Shown here: piece by piece, positions 26,617 to 35,347 of the stretch
Layout: each line of letters begins with the position of its first letter
Position numbering within the stretch: the first letter of the stretch is position 1
Source: Actinomycetota bacterium
GTDB lineage: Bacteria > Actinomycetota > Acidimicrobiia > IMCC26256 > JACPCJ01
Direction of reading: 5' to 3'
Length of the DNA: 43,778 nt
Assembly: GCA_016179865.1 (NCBI GenBank)
Contig: JACPCJ010000098.1
Span: 1-43,778 of the forward strand
Notes under the pieces: model-generated
The model's input: the letters and a program-made list of their open reading frames with translations, nothing else
What the model was told of the DNA's origin: nothing
Database searches by the model: none
Program-made: the position numbers and the translations under genes

Positions 26617-27546
26617 CTACGAGGGGGTGACGCTGCGCAGGAGGGAGACTTGCTCGGTGTGGAAGTTCCCGAGGGCGGTGCTGAGGTCGCTCACGCTGTC
26701 TTCCCGCACGATTAGGTAGCGCTCGGGGTCGACGTTGTCGTTCGAAGTGATCTCGCCGTTGACGTCCCCGGATACAACCGTGTGCGTCCGTACCTTGAAG
26801 GTGCGGACCGACTCGCCGCCGATGGTCAGCGTCTCTGCGCTGAGGACGTCGATGGTGGTCGCCGTGTGGTGGTCGCCGTCCGTGCTCGTCAGTTCGAACT
26901 CGGTGTGGTAGCCGACGCCGGCGCCGGTGGGGGCGAGGAGTTGGGGCTGGGCGGGCGCGAATTCGTAGGTGATGTTGATCCCGCTGACTCGCGTCTCGGT
27001 CTTGAGCGACTCGAGGTACACGCCGTCGTCCCCGAACAACAAGACCGTGGTGGTGAGGCCTCCCTCGCCGTTCTCGTCGCGCGTGTCGCGCACCGAGCGC
27101 TGCCGCCCTCCGTCGGCGGGGTCGACCTTGAGCGTCGTCACCTTCGGGAGCTCTTCGGTTCCGCCGAGGGGGCCGCTCTGGGTCGTCTCGCCGTCGGTGT
27201 CGTAGGTGTACGTGCCGTCGGCGGCCGGCTGGGCTGCTCCACCTGCCGTGGGCGCGGGGGGCGCCGGCCCTGAGCCGCCGCCGCTGACGTTTGCCCCTGT
27301 TGTCGTGGTTGCACCGCCCGAGGCGTTGCCCGAGCCCTGGCCCCCGCCGTCTCCGGCGTCGGCGCCATTCGAGCCGGCGGTGTCGTCGCCGTCGGCGTCG
27401 CCTTCCTCTGCGTCGGAGCGATCGGAGTCGGCGGTCTTGTCGGTCGAGACCTTGTCGGTCTCGTCGCCCCCGCACGCCCCGAGGGCGAGAAGGACGAGGA
27501 GGACGGCGAGCGGGGCGGCGAAGGTGGCGAGGCGACGTCGGTCCAT
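26617..27546 (-). CDS. Secreted lipoprotein of unknown function
   Basis: Lipobox LALGACGGDETDK after hydrophobic leader; Asp/Gly-rich linker and a beta-rich C-terminus. Confidence 0.8.
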   Translation of the reverse strand: MDRRRLATFAAPLAVLLVLLALGACGGDETDKVSTDKTADSDRSDAEEGDADGDDTAGSNGADAGDGGGQGSGNASGGATTTTGANVSGGGSGPAPPAPTAGGAAQPAADGTYTYDTDGETTQSGPLGGTEELPKVTTLKVDPADGGRQRSVRDTRDENGEGGLTTTVLLFGDDGVYLESLKTETRVSGINITYEFAPAQPQLLAPTGAGVGYHTEFELTSTDGDHHTATTIDVLSAETLTIGGESVRTFKVRTHTVVSGDVNGEITSNDNVDPERYLIVREDSVSDLSTALGNFHTEQVSLLRSVTPS

Positions 27547-27590
27547 GGTCTCTAGCTTGGCCGAGCGGGTCGGCGAGGGCTACCTCGGGG

Positions 27591-27911
27591 CTACCTCAGG
27601 GCCGCCGAGGCGGCGGCGATGGCGTCGTGGTTGACGCGGAACCACGCCCACGTCCCCCGCTTCTCGCGATGCAGTAGGCCCGCGTCGACGAGCACCTTGA
27701 GGTGGTGGCTCACGGTGGGCTGCGAGAGTCCGAGGGGCTCGGTCAGTCCGCACACGCACATCTCCCCATCGGGGTTGGCGGCCACCAGAGAGAGGAGCTT
27801 GACGCGGGCCGGATCGGCCAGGGCCCGAAAGACGCGAGCCGTCGATTCCGCCTCCTCGTCGGTGAGGGGGCTCTCGAGGACGGGACAACACACTGGGGTC
27901 TGCGTCAACAT
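27591..27911 (-). CDS. ArsR/SmtB-type metalloregulator
   Basis: MLTQTPVCCPVLESPLTDEEAESTARVFRALADPARVKLLSLVAANPDGEMCVCGLTEPLGLSQPTVSHHLKVLVDAGLL with CC and CVC thiolate motifs. Confidence 0.93.
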   Translation of the reverse strand: MLTQTPVCCPVLESPLTDEEAESTARVFRALADPARVKLLSLVAANPDGEMCVCGLTEPLGLSQPTVSHHLKVLVDAGLLHREKRGTWAWFRVNHDAIAAASAALR

Positions 27912-27932
27912 ATTGATGAGCTTCTATATTGA
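27905..27932. promoter_or_regulatory. AT-rich ArsR operator candidate
   Basis: TCAACATATTGA near-palindrome (27905-27916) and direct repeat ATATTGA at 27910 and 27926, abutting the ArsR start. Confidence 0.45.
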
Positions 27933-27994
27933 CAGATTTCGATTGATCTGGCAAGGATGGGCGCGGGAACTCACCCAAGCGAAGGGAGGTGCTC

Positions 27995-28039
27995 ATGTGC
28001 CCGTGCTTTGAGGGAGGCTGCTGCGGCGGCCCGTCCTGA
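27995..28039 (+). CDS. Putative 14-aa Cys-rich micro-ORF MCPCFEGGCCGGPS
   Basis: ATG preceded by AAGGGAGGTGCTC (strong SD); 4 Cys of 14 residues; divergent from ArsR metalloregulator. Confidence 0.5.
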   Translation: MCPCFEGGCCGGPS

Positions 28040-28053
28040 CGCCCGGCGTCAGG
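28035..28053. terminator. Hairpin CCTGACGC-CCG-GCGTCAGG at the convergent junction
   Basis: Perfect 8-bp stem overlapping the micro-ORF stop and the O-methyltransferase 3' end. Confidence 0.4.
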
Positions 28054-28705
28054 CCGCGGTCTTGACCGCGAACATCACCCCGTCGCGGATGGGAACGATC
28101 TGCGACACGAACCGGGGGTCGGCCGCCACCAACCGGTTGTGCTCCCGGATGGCCTCCACCCACCCCGGGTGCCTGTTGTCCGGTTCTCCGGTGGCGGCCA
28201 TCCCCCTCCAGAGCGTGTTGTCGCACAGGTAGGCGCCGCCGACCAGGAGGCGATCCGCGGCAGCCCGGAAGCACTCGGGGTAGCCGTCCTTGTCGACGTC
28301 GCAATACACGACGTCGAAATCGCCGTCGGTGGACGCCATTCCGGCCAGGGCGTCGCCGACCCGGTAGGCGACCCGACCCCACGCGCCGGCGCGGCTCAGA
28401 TAGCCCTCGGCGTCGCGGGCGTTGTCGGCGCTCCCGTCGGTACAGATCACCTCGCCGTCGGAGCCCACGGCGCGAGCGAACCAGTAGGCGGAGTATCCGA
28501 AGCCGGAGCCGAGTTCCATCACTCGACGGGCTCCCACCGCCCGGGCCGCGGCCTCGAGGAACCGGCCCACCGCGGGGCCGACGATCGGAAAACCGTCGCG
28601 CTCGGCCCGGGCCTCCATCTCGTCGAGCACGTCGCTGCGGTGCTGCTCCGCCGACAGCTCGACGAGATAGCGCTCGACCTCCGGTCCGGCGATCTCTTCC
28701 CTCAT
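28049..28705 (-). CDS. Class I SAM-dependent O-methyltransferase
   Basis: ARRVMELGSGFGYSAYWFARAVGSDGEVICTD, FDVVYCDVDKDGYPECFRAAADRLLVGGAYLCDNTLW. Confidence 0.93.
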   Translation of the reverse strand: MREEIAGPEVERYLVELSAEQHRSDVLDEMEARAERDGFPIVGPAVGRFLEAAARAVGARRVMELGSGFGYSAYWFARAVGSDGEVICTDGSADNARDAEGYLSRAGAWGRVAYRVGDALAGMASTDGDFDVVYCDVDKDGYPECFRAAADRLLVGGAYLCDNTLWRGMAATGEPDNRHPGWVEAIREHNRLVAADPRFVSQIVPIRDGVMFAVKTAA

Positions 28706-28813
28706 GTCTCCCTCATGTCTCCCTCATGCCTCCCGCACGGGCCTGATTCTGTCCGCGCCTCGGGTGGGCGGGCTACGTTCCCACCGGCGCGAGCCGCCTG
28801 AAGGAGGCTGGGC

Positions 28814-29683
28814 ATGGAGGATACGAGGGCGATTCGGATCGAGGACGACGGGGGTGTCCGCCACCTGGTGTTGTGTCGCCCCGAGGCGATGAACACCATC
28901 ACCCCGCAGCTTCGCGACGAGCTCGATGACGCTCTCGAGTCGGCCGACCGGGATCCGTCAGTGAAGGTGATCCTCCTGCGGGCCGAGGGGCGGGCCTTCT
29001 GCGCCGGCTTCGGTCTCGACTGGAGCACGGCAGCCCAGGCCGGCGAGCGGGCGGGCGAGCGGGCCGGGACGCGCGCGTGGGACTCGGTGGCCGACCTCCA
29101 GATGATCGGCCGCTTCGCCAGTACTTGGGCCAAGCTCTTCACGATCGGCAAGCCCACGATCGCTGCCGTCCAAGGCTGGTGCGTCGCTGGGGGCACCGAC
29201 TTCGTCCTCAATGCCGACATCATCCTCGCCGGGGAGTCGGCCGTGTTCGGGTACCCGCCTGCTCGGGTGTGGGGTACCCCGGAGGCCCCGTGGGTCTGGG
29301 TGGCGCGCCTCGGGCTCGAGCGGGCCAAGCGCTACCTCCTGACGGGCGACGAGATTCCCGCTCCGGAAGCGGCCCGCATCGGCATGATCCTGGAGTGTGT
29401 GCCCGACGACGCCCTGCTGGAGCGGGCCACCTCCCTCGCCCAGCGGATGGCCCTCATGCCGTTGAACCAGCTCCGGATGCTCAAGCTGTTGTGCAACCAG
29501 AGCGCGCAGGCCCTCCAGCCCGACACCTCTCGCCTTCTCGGGTGCCTCTTCGACGGCGTGGCCCGTCATACCCAGGAAGGTCTCGACTTCGTGACCCGCG
29601 CCCAGGAGGTTGGCTTCCGTCAGGCCGTGCGTGAGCGCGACGCCCCCTTCGGCGATTACGGCGAGCGGGGCCGCAGCTCCTGA
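28814..29683 (+). CDS. Enoyl-CoA hydratase/isomerase family protein
   Basis: RHLVLCRPEAMNTITPQLRDELDDAL, VILLRAEGRAFCAGFGLDW, KPTIAAVQGWCVAGGTDFVLNADIILAGESAVFGYPP. Confidence 0.95.
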   Translation: MEDTRAIRIEDDGGVRHLVLCRPEAMNTITPQLRDELDDALESADRDPSVKVILLRAEGRAFCAGFGLDWSTAAQAGERAGERAGTRAWDSVADLQMIGRFASTWAKLFTIGKPTIAAVQGWCVAGGTDFVLNADIILAGESAVFGYPPARVWGTPEAPWVWVARLGLERAKRYLLTGDEIPAPEAARIGMILECVPDDALLERATSLAQRMALMPLNQLRMLKLLCNQSAQALQPDTSRLLGCLFDGVARHTQEGLDFVTRAQEVGFRQAVRERDAPFGDYGERGRSS

Positions 29684-29701
29684 ACGGCGCGTCACCCTGC
29701 G

Positions 29702-31063
29702 GTGGTTGACCGGCTTCCGCCGAGCCGTCACACTCCGCCCGTGCCCTCCCCGATCCGGTACGCCCGCAGTGGTGATCTGAGCATCGCGTACCGAGTCGAG
29801 GGTTCGGGCCCGGACTTGCTGGTGGCTCCCGGGTTCATCTCCCACCTGGAATGGGCAATGGACGAGCCGGTGGTGGCGCGCTTCTCGGAGCGGCTGGCGT
29901 CGTTCTCTCGAGTCATCGTGTTCGACAAGCGGGGGTGCGGGCTCTCCGATCCGGTGAGCGGGCCGCCGTCGCTCGAAGAGAACGTCCAGGACATGCGGGC
30001 GGTGCTCGACGCGGTCGGGTCGGAGCGGGCGGTCATCTTTGGGGTCTCCGAAGGGGGGTCGACGGCGATGTTGTTTGCGGCGACCCACCCTGTTCGAACC
30101 GCGGCCTTGATTCTCTACGGGAGTTATGCGCGCGTCCTGCGTGCGCCCGACTACCCGTTCGGAGTCGGCTCGGACGAACACCAGGTCTTGATCGACATGA
30201 CGATGGAACGGTGGGGCGATGGCGTCGGGCTGTCGGCGTGGGCTCCGAGTGCTGGTGACGATCCGCGCCTTCGTGAGTCGTGGGCGCGGCTCCAGCGATT
30301 GGCGGCGAGCCCGGCCATGGTTCGGCGGATCTTCGAGCTGTACCGCGACATTGATATCCGACCGGTGCTTCCAAGTATCCGGGTACCCACGCTCGTACTC
30401 CACCGCCGAGATGATCGGATGGTTCCCGTCGCGATGGCGCACTACCTCGCCGACCACCTCCCCGACGCCAAGCTCGTCGAACTCGAGGGGACCGATCACA
30501 CGTTCTTCACCGGGGACACCCGGGTGATGTTGGACGAACTCGAGGAATTCGCCACCGGGACGGTCGGGCCCCAGGGCGGTGACCGCGTCCTTGCCACGGT
30601 GCTCTTCACCGACATTGTTTCCTCAACGGAGCGGGCGATCGCGATGGGTGACGCCCGCTGGCGCGATCTGCTGGAGACCCACCACGCTCAGGTTACGAGC
30701 CAAATCGAGCGGTTCGAGGGGCGCGAGGTGAAGTCACTTGGGGACGGGTTTCTCGCCGTCTTTGACGGGCCGGCGCGGGCGATCAGGTGCGCGCAGGCCA
30801 TTTCCGACCGGGCCCGCTCGATCGGTCTCGACGTGCGGGCGGGGCTGCACACGGGAGAGTGCGAGACGATCGGCGATGACATCGGCGGGATCGCAGTCCA
30901 CATTGCTGCCCGGGTCGCCGCGCTCGGTCAGGGCGACGAAGTCCTGGTGTCAAGCACGGTCAAGGATCTCGTCGCCGGGTCAGGCATCGTGTTCGAAGAT
31001 CGAGGATCGCACGCGCTCAAGGGCGTCGATGACGAGTGGAGGCTCTTCGCCGCGCTGCGGTAG
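29702..31063 (+). CDS. Alpha/beta hydrolase fused to class III adenylate/guanylate cyclase
   Basis: N-terminal IAYRVEGSGPDLLVAPGF...VFDKRGCGLSDP, GVSEGGSTAML; C-terminal VLFTDIVSSTERAIAMGDARWRDLLETHH, KSLGDGFLAVFDGPARAI, HTGECE, GIAVHIAARVA. Confidence 0.95.
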   Translation: MVDRLPPSRHTPPVPSPIRYARSGDLSIAYRVEGSGPDLLVAPGFISHLEWAMDEPVVARFSERLASFSRVIVFDKRGCGLSDPVSGPPSLEENVQDMRAVLDAVGSERAVIFGVSEGGSTAMLFAATHPVRTAALILYGSYARVLRAPDYPFGVGSDEHQVLIDMTMERWGDGVGLSAWAPSAGDDPRLRESWARLQRLAASPAMVRRIFELYRDIDIRPVLPSIRVPTLVLHRRDDRMVPVAMAHYLADHLPDAKLVELEGTDHTFFTGDTRVMLDELEEFATGTVGPQGGDRVLATVLFTDIVSSTERAIAMGDARWRDLLETHHAQVTSQIERFEGREVKSLGDGFLAVFDGPARAIRCAQAISDRARSIGLDVRAGLHTGECETIGDDIGGIAVHIAARVAALGQGDEVLVSSTVKDLVAGSGIVFEDRGSHALKGVDDEWRLFAALR

Positions 31064-31099
31064 CCGGCCGTTCGGTGCAGTTCTTCGTCCACTCTCCTT

Positions 31100-31139
31100 G
31101 TGCCGGATGTTCCGCTCTCAGCGCGGGTCGATCCGGCAC
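31100..31139. terminator. Inverted repeat between convergent genes (GTGCCGGAT ... ATCCGGCAC)
   Basis: 9-bp arms 31100-31108 and 31131-31139 between cyclase and transglycosylase stops. Confidence 0.4.
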
Positions 31140-31151
31140 TAGGTAGGAGTC

Positions 31152-32078
31152 CTAGGAAGGAAGGCCGTCGGCGAGGGTCCAGCCGACGGGGAGGACGACG
31201 TCGCCGGTGGTGAGCCGGTAGTAGACGTCCCAGTGGTAGTAGCCGAAGTAGGAGCGCTCGTTGGCCCGCATCACGCCGGCGTGGGCCTCGACGGCGTCGA
31301 CGTAGCGGTCGCTGTGGTTGTAGGCGAAGAGGGCTCCTGGCATGTCGGCGGGCGCGCCCGCCGCCACCAGGTACCGGGCCGCGGCCCGGATGGAGTCACC
31401 GGCGTCCTCGATGTCGCCCTCGCCGTAGGTTTCCCAGGTCGAGGGCAGGAACTGCATCGGCCCGCTGGCGCCGGCGGTGCTGACACCCCGGATGCGTCCC
31501 ATCCGGGTCTCCACGAGGTGGATCGCCGCGAGGTACTCCCAAGGGACGCCGAACTCGCCCTCGGCGGCGCGGTAGTGCGCCAGCAACTCGCCGGCGGGCG
31601 GGGGATCGACGATGACCCAGTCCGGAAGGGCCGGGCGCGGGTCCGTGAGCTCCCACAGGTCGCGAAACGCGCCCGCGTTGGCCGCTGTGACCGGCGCCAG
31701 GCCTGGGCCGACGCCCGCGGCAACGGCGGCGTCCCACTCGGGGTGACGAGCGAGCTGGCGGTAGGCCCGTTGTTGGGCCCGGCCCCAGGCGGGCAGAGCG
31801 TCGTCGGATGTCGCCGGATCACGGATGGCGGTTTCGGCGGCGACGATGGCTTCGGCGAGGTCGTCGGGCCCCGACGGGTCGGACGCCGCTGCGAAGGCTT
31901 GGTCCGCGTCTGCGTCGTCGGGCTCGGTCGAACTGGTCGCCTCGGCGGGCTCTTCTTGGGTTGTGGCCCGCGTGGTCTCCGCCGTCTCCGGGCCGCCGCC
32001 GTCGCCATTGGCGGTCAGCGCGATGACGCCGGCCACGACGAGGATCCCGACGCACGCGGCGAGAATTCGAGAGCGCAC
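31152..32078 (-). CDS. Secreted lytic murein transglycosylase
   Basis: Signal/TM N-terminus; YRAAEGEFGVPWEYLAAIHLVETRMGRIRGVSTAGASGPMQFLPSTWETYGEGDI...AARYLVAAGAP. Confidence 0.9.
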   Translation of the reverse strand: MRSRILAACVGILVVAGVIALTANGDGGGPETAETTRATTQEEPAEATSSTEPDDADADQAFAAASDPSGPDDLAEAIVAAETAIRDPATSDDALPAWGRAQQRAYRQLARHPEWDAAVAAGVGPGLAPVTAANAGAFRDLWELTDPRPALPDWVIVDPPPAGELLAHYRAAEGEFGVPWEYLAAIHLVETRMGRIRGVSTAGASGPMQFLPSTWETYGEGDIEDAGDSIRAAARYLVAAGAPADMPGALFAYNHSDRYVDAVEAHAGVMRANERSYFGYYHWDVYYRLTTGDVVLPVGWTLADGLPS

Positions 32079-32124
32079 TTAGAGGCTGCGCGGATCGGTC
32101 ACGGTGCTCCTGCGAAACGGCTTC

Positions 32125-32147
32125 CTGGGCAGGCTTCGCCTGCCCAG
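32125..32147. repeat. Perfect 10-bp hairpin CTGGGCAGGC-TTC-GCCTGCCCAG
   Basis: Located between divergent transglycosylase and ECF sigma genes. Confidence 0.6.
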
Positions 32148-32233
32148 ACTCGCGCCTATTTCCTAACAGCGTGCCGCCGATCGGCGCACGCTCTTCGGCG
32201 AGGTTAGGTGCGGGCGTGCTTGGCTGGGGGGCC

Positions 32234-32845
32234 ATGATCGGGGCTGGGTTCGACGCCGTCCTTACGGCCGCGCAGGATGGCGACGAGGCGGCCCTCGAGA
32301 CGTTGTACCGCGATCTCGCACCGCTCGTCCGTGGGTACCTGCGGGTTCGCGGCGCCGCTGACCCCGATGACGTCACCTCGGAGACGTTCGTCGCCGTGGT
32401 GCGGAACCTTGGCCGGTTCCGCGGGAGCGAAACCAAGCTCCGGTCGTGGGTTCTCACCATCGCCCACCGCCGGCTGATCGACGAGCGCCGCAAGCACGGT
32501 CGCCGGCGCGACACTCTCCACGAGCCCGACGTCGTCGTCGAGCTCGCCGGGGCTGGTGCTGACGACGCGGCGACGGGTGCGCTCGAACGGATCAGCGACG
32601 AACGCGTCGCCGGCCTCCTCGACCTCCTCACCGACGATCAGCGGGCCGTGGTAATGCTTCGTCTGATCGCCGACCTCTCGGTTCGTGATGTGGCCGCCAT
32701 CCTCGGGAAGCGACCGGGTGCTGTGAAGACCCTCCAACGGCGAGCGCTGACGCGTTTGGCGAAGGTCGTCGCAGAAGGGGCGGACGGGGACGAAGGTACC
32801 GAGGAGCAGGACGTCCCGTTTCCCGACGGCCATGAACTCCGATGA
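32234..32845 (+). CDS. ECF RNA polymerase sigma factor
   Basis: AALETLYRDLAPLVRGYLRVRGAADPDDVTSETFVAVVRNLGRFRGSETKLRSWVLTIAHRRLIDERRK and sigma-4 DDQRAVVMLRLIADLSVRDVAAILGKRPGAVKTLQRRALTRL; ORF open from 32171. Confidence 0.93.
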   Translation: MIGAGFDAVLTAAQDGDEAALETLYRDLAPLVRGYLRVRGAADPDDVTSETFVAVVRNLGRFRGSETKLRSWVLTIAHRRLIDERRKHGRRRDTLHEPDVVVELAGAGADDAATGALERISDERVAGLLDLLTDDQRAVVMLRLIADLSVRDVAAILGKRPGAVKTLQRRALTRLAKVVAEGADGDEGTEEQDVPFPDGHELR

Positions 32846-33626
32846 CTGGGACGACATGACGGACCCGCAGGACCCGCAGCTCGAACGGGTGCTCCACGCA
32901 ATCCGCGAGGAGCTGACCCAAGCGCCCCCCGAGTACGTCGCGCAACGACACCTTCGTGCCATGCGTGAGGCCGGCGGTTCGGTTCGGGTCCGCGCCGACC
33001 GACCCCGGAGGATTCTCGTGCCCCGATTCACCCCCGCATGGCTGGCCGCCGGCGTGGCGGCGCTCATCGGCTTTACCGGCGGACTGGCTGCCGCCGACGC
33101 ACTCCCGGACTCCGCTCAGCACGTGGTCGCCCAGACGGTCAGCCACATCGGAATCGATGTCCCCGATCCCCGCGCCGACGACGCCGACGCGGATGACGAC
33201 GCGGATGACGACGCGGATGACGACGCCGACGATCCAGATGCCCGCCCTGACACGCACGGCCGGACCGTTTCGAGTGTGGCCCACGATCCCACGCTCGAAG
33301 GGTGTGAGCACGGCCAGGCCGTCAGTGACGTCGCCTCCTCCAAGAATCAGGGCAACCCTGACGCCCCCGGCCAGGGCGACGATCGCGACCCGTGCGCCAA
33401 GGGCGGGGGCGACGACGAGTCGGACGGTGACGACGGGTCCGACGGCGAAGGCGAGGGTGGCGGCTCGAGCGGGTCTCCCGGAAACGCTGCGAATGCGGGT
33501 TCCAATGGGGAGGGCCGTGGGAACGCAGGTTCCCAAGATGACGACGACGAATCCGGGCCCGGGAACTCCGGTGGGCAGGGGAATCAGGGCCAGGGGAATC
33601 AGGGCCAGGGAGGCGGTAACGACTGA
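32832..33626 (+). CDS. Membrane-anchored acidic, low-complexity protein; putative anti-sigma partner
   Basis: Overlaps the ECF sigma gene; TM FTPAWLAAGVAALIGFTGGLAAADA; DADADDDADDDADDDADD and Gly/Asn/Gln-rich tail. Confidence 0.8.
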   Translation: MNSDDWDDMTDPQDPQLERVLHAIREELTQAPPEYVAQRHLRAMREAGGSVRVRADRPRRILVPRFTPAWLAAGVAALIGFTGGLAAADALPDSAQHVVAQTVSHIGIDVPDPRADDADADDDADDDADDDADDPDARPDTHGRTVSSVAHDPTLEGCEHGQAVSDVASSKNQGNPDAPGQGDDRDPCAKGGGDDESDGDDGSDGEGEGGGSSGSPGNAANAGSNGEGRGNAGSQDDDDESGPGNSGGQGNQGQGNQGQGGGND

Positions 33627-33656
33627 CTGACCCGGGGGGTCGCGGTCAGCACGAAG

Positions 33657-33701
33657 GGGCCCGGCGCCCGTTCCCGCCAGGGGACCGGGAGTGCCGGGCC
33701 C
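33657..33701. terminator. Hairpin GGGCCCGGC ... GCCGGGCCC
   Basis: 9-bp perfect arms 33657-33665 and 33693-33701 downstream of the acidic protein. Confidence 0.45.
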
Positions 33702-33748
33702 GTTCGCGTGCTGGGGTACGGGGCTGCGTAGCGTGAGCAGGGATTTGT

Positions 33749-35347
33749 ATGACCCGCCACGAACCTTCCCGGATGCCCCGAATCTGGCGCACTCGCGCCC
33801 TGGCGTGCGCCGCCCTCGCCGCGGTCGCGGCGACGACGGCGACGACCGCGCCCGTCGGTGCGCAAACCAGTGCGTCGGCGCTCCACGTCGTGGTCCTCGT
33901 CGTCGACGGCATGAACCCCGATGAGGTCACGGCCCTCACCCCGAGCCTGAACGGCGTCCGTTCAGCCGGGACATGGTTCGAGGACTCCCGCTCCGTCCTC
34001 GTCGCCGAGACCATTCCGAACCACGTGGCCATGATGACCGGCGTCCTCCCGGGCCGGAGCGGCATCGTGGCCAACAGCGTGATCGCTCAGGACGACCAGG
34101 AGAAGGCCGACGACGCCGATGACCCCGGCCTCTTCGATCCGGGGATCGAGACCTTGTTCACCACGTTCCACAACCGGTGCCCCGGCGTCCAGACGGCCAC
34201 CGTCCTCTCCAAGGCCTACCTCCACGGCATCTTTGCGACGGGGGGCAACCAGCAGGCGGCCGACTTCCACTGGGCGCCTACTCCGCTCATCCCGGTCAGT
34301 GGCCACACCCCCGACCTGTTCACGACCAACGCCTTCCTCGGGTGGCTCGACGGGGTCGACCCCGCCAAGCCGTCGTTCTCATTCGTGAACCTGGGTGACG
34401 TCGACCGGATGGGCCACGTCGACCTCGCCGGATCCGTCACCCAGGGAGCCGCACCGGCCCAACGGCGTGCCGTGCTGGAGCACACCGACGTCGAGGTGGG
34501 CCGCATCCTCACGGCACTCGAAGATCAAGACATGTGGGAGGAAACCGTTCTGGTTGTCGTCTCCGACCACGGCATGGACTGGGCGGTGCCCACGCAATTC
34601 GTCGAGACTTCGAAGATCCTCGAGGCGGCCGGCTTCCAGCGGGGGACGCCGGCCGAGGGCGCCGACTTCCAGATCGCCCACAACGGCGGTGCGGACCTCG
34701 TTTACGTCCACGACGACGCCCAGGTCGAGGCCATCGGCGCCGCCCTCAAGAACGCCAACAAGCCCGGGATTGCCGACGTGGTGTGGGGAAGCGGCCTCAG
34801 CAATCTCGGGATCTCGCACCGGCACGCCGGCGACGTGGTGGTGTTCGCCGCTGACGGCTGGCGGATGGCCGACGCCACCGGTCAGGAGAACGCCATCGTC
34901 GGGAACCACGGGCACGGGCCGACCCAGCACAACGTGCTCATGGTGGGGGGCGGGCATGACTCCGTGGCCAAGGGTGTGGCCGCCGGCCCCGACGACGCCC
35001 TGCTCGTCAACCCACGCGGGCGGGTCGGGGTCCTTTCCGTGGCCCCGACCGTGACGACGCTGTTCGGGATCGAGCCGCCGAACGAACCCTCCGACGCTCC
35101 CGCCCTCGACGCCGCCTTTGCCGGAGGATCGGTCCCAGAAGGGAAGGTCTGTGCGGCTGCGGCCACTACGGCGGGGGCCGGTGGTGCCGCTTCGGGTACG
35201 GACGTGATGGGGGCGGCGGCAGGGAGCCCGGGTGCGAGCGGTGGGGTGACGCCGGCGACGGGCGGTTCTCTGGCCGGCGTGGCGGCGTTCGGCACCGTCC
35301 TCGTGCTCGGCGGGCTGGCCCGGAGGCGGGCTCTTACCCGAGCTTGA
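33749..35347 (+). CDS. Alkaline phosphatase / type I phosphodiesterase family protein with C-terminal sorting-like signal
   Basis: VVVLVVDGMNPDEVTALTPSLNGVRSAGTWFEDSRSV, NHVAMMTGVLPGRSGI, VVVSDHGMDW; C-terminus TPATGGSLAGVAAFGTVLVLGGLARRRALTRA. Confidence 0.9.
   Translation: MTRHEPSRMPRIWRTRALACAALAAVAATTATTAPVGAQTSASALHVVVLVVDGMNPDEVTALTPSLNGVRSAGTWFEDSRSVLVAETIPNHVAMMTGVLPGRSGIVANSVIAQDDQEKADDADDPGLFDPGIETLFTTFHNRCPGVQTATVLSKAYLHGIFATGGNQQAADFHWAPTPLIPVSGHTPDLFTTNAFLGWLDGVDPAKPSFSFVNLGDVDRMGHVDLAGSVTQGAAPAQRRAVLEHTDVEVGRILTALEDQDMWEETVLVVVSDHGMDWAVPTQFVETSKILEAAGFQRGTPAEGADFQIAHNGGADLVYVHDDAQVEAIGAALKNANKPGIADVVWGSGLSNLGISHRHAGDVVVFAADGWRMADATGQENAIVGNHGHGPTQHNVLMVGGGHDSVAKGVAAGPDDALLVNPRGRVGVLSVAPTVTTLFGIEPPNEPSDAPALDAAFAGGSVPEGKVCAAAATTAGAGGAASGTDVMGAAAGSPGASGGVTPATGGSLAGVAAFGTVLVLGGLARRRALTRA

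Noticed and set aside
28958-30499. 513-aa minus-strand ORF
   Set aside because: Spans antisense of enoyl-CoA hydratase and the hydrolase-cyclase gene; shadow frame
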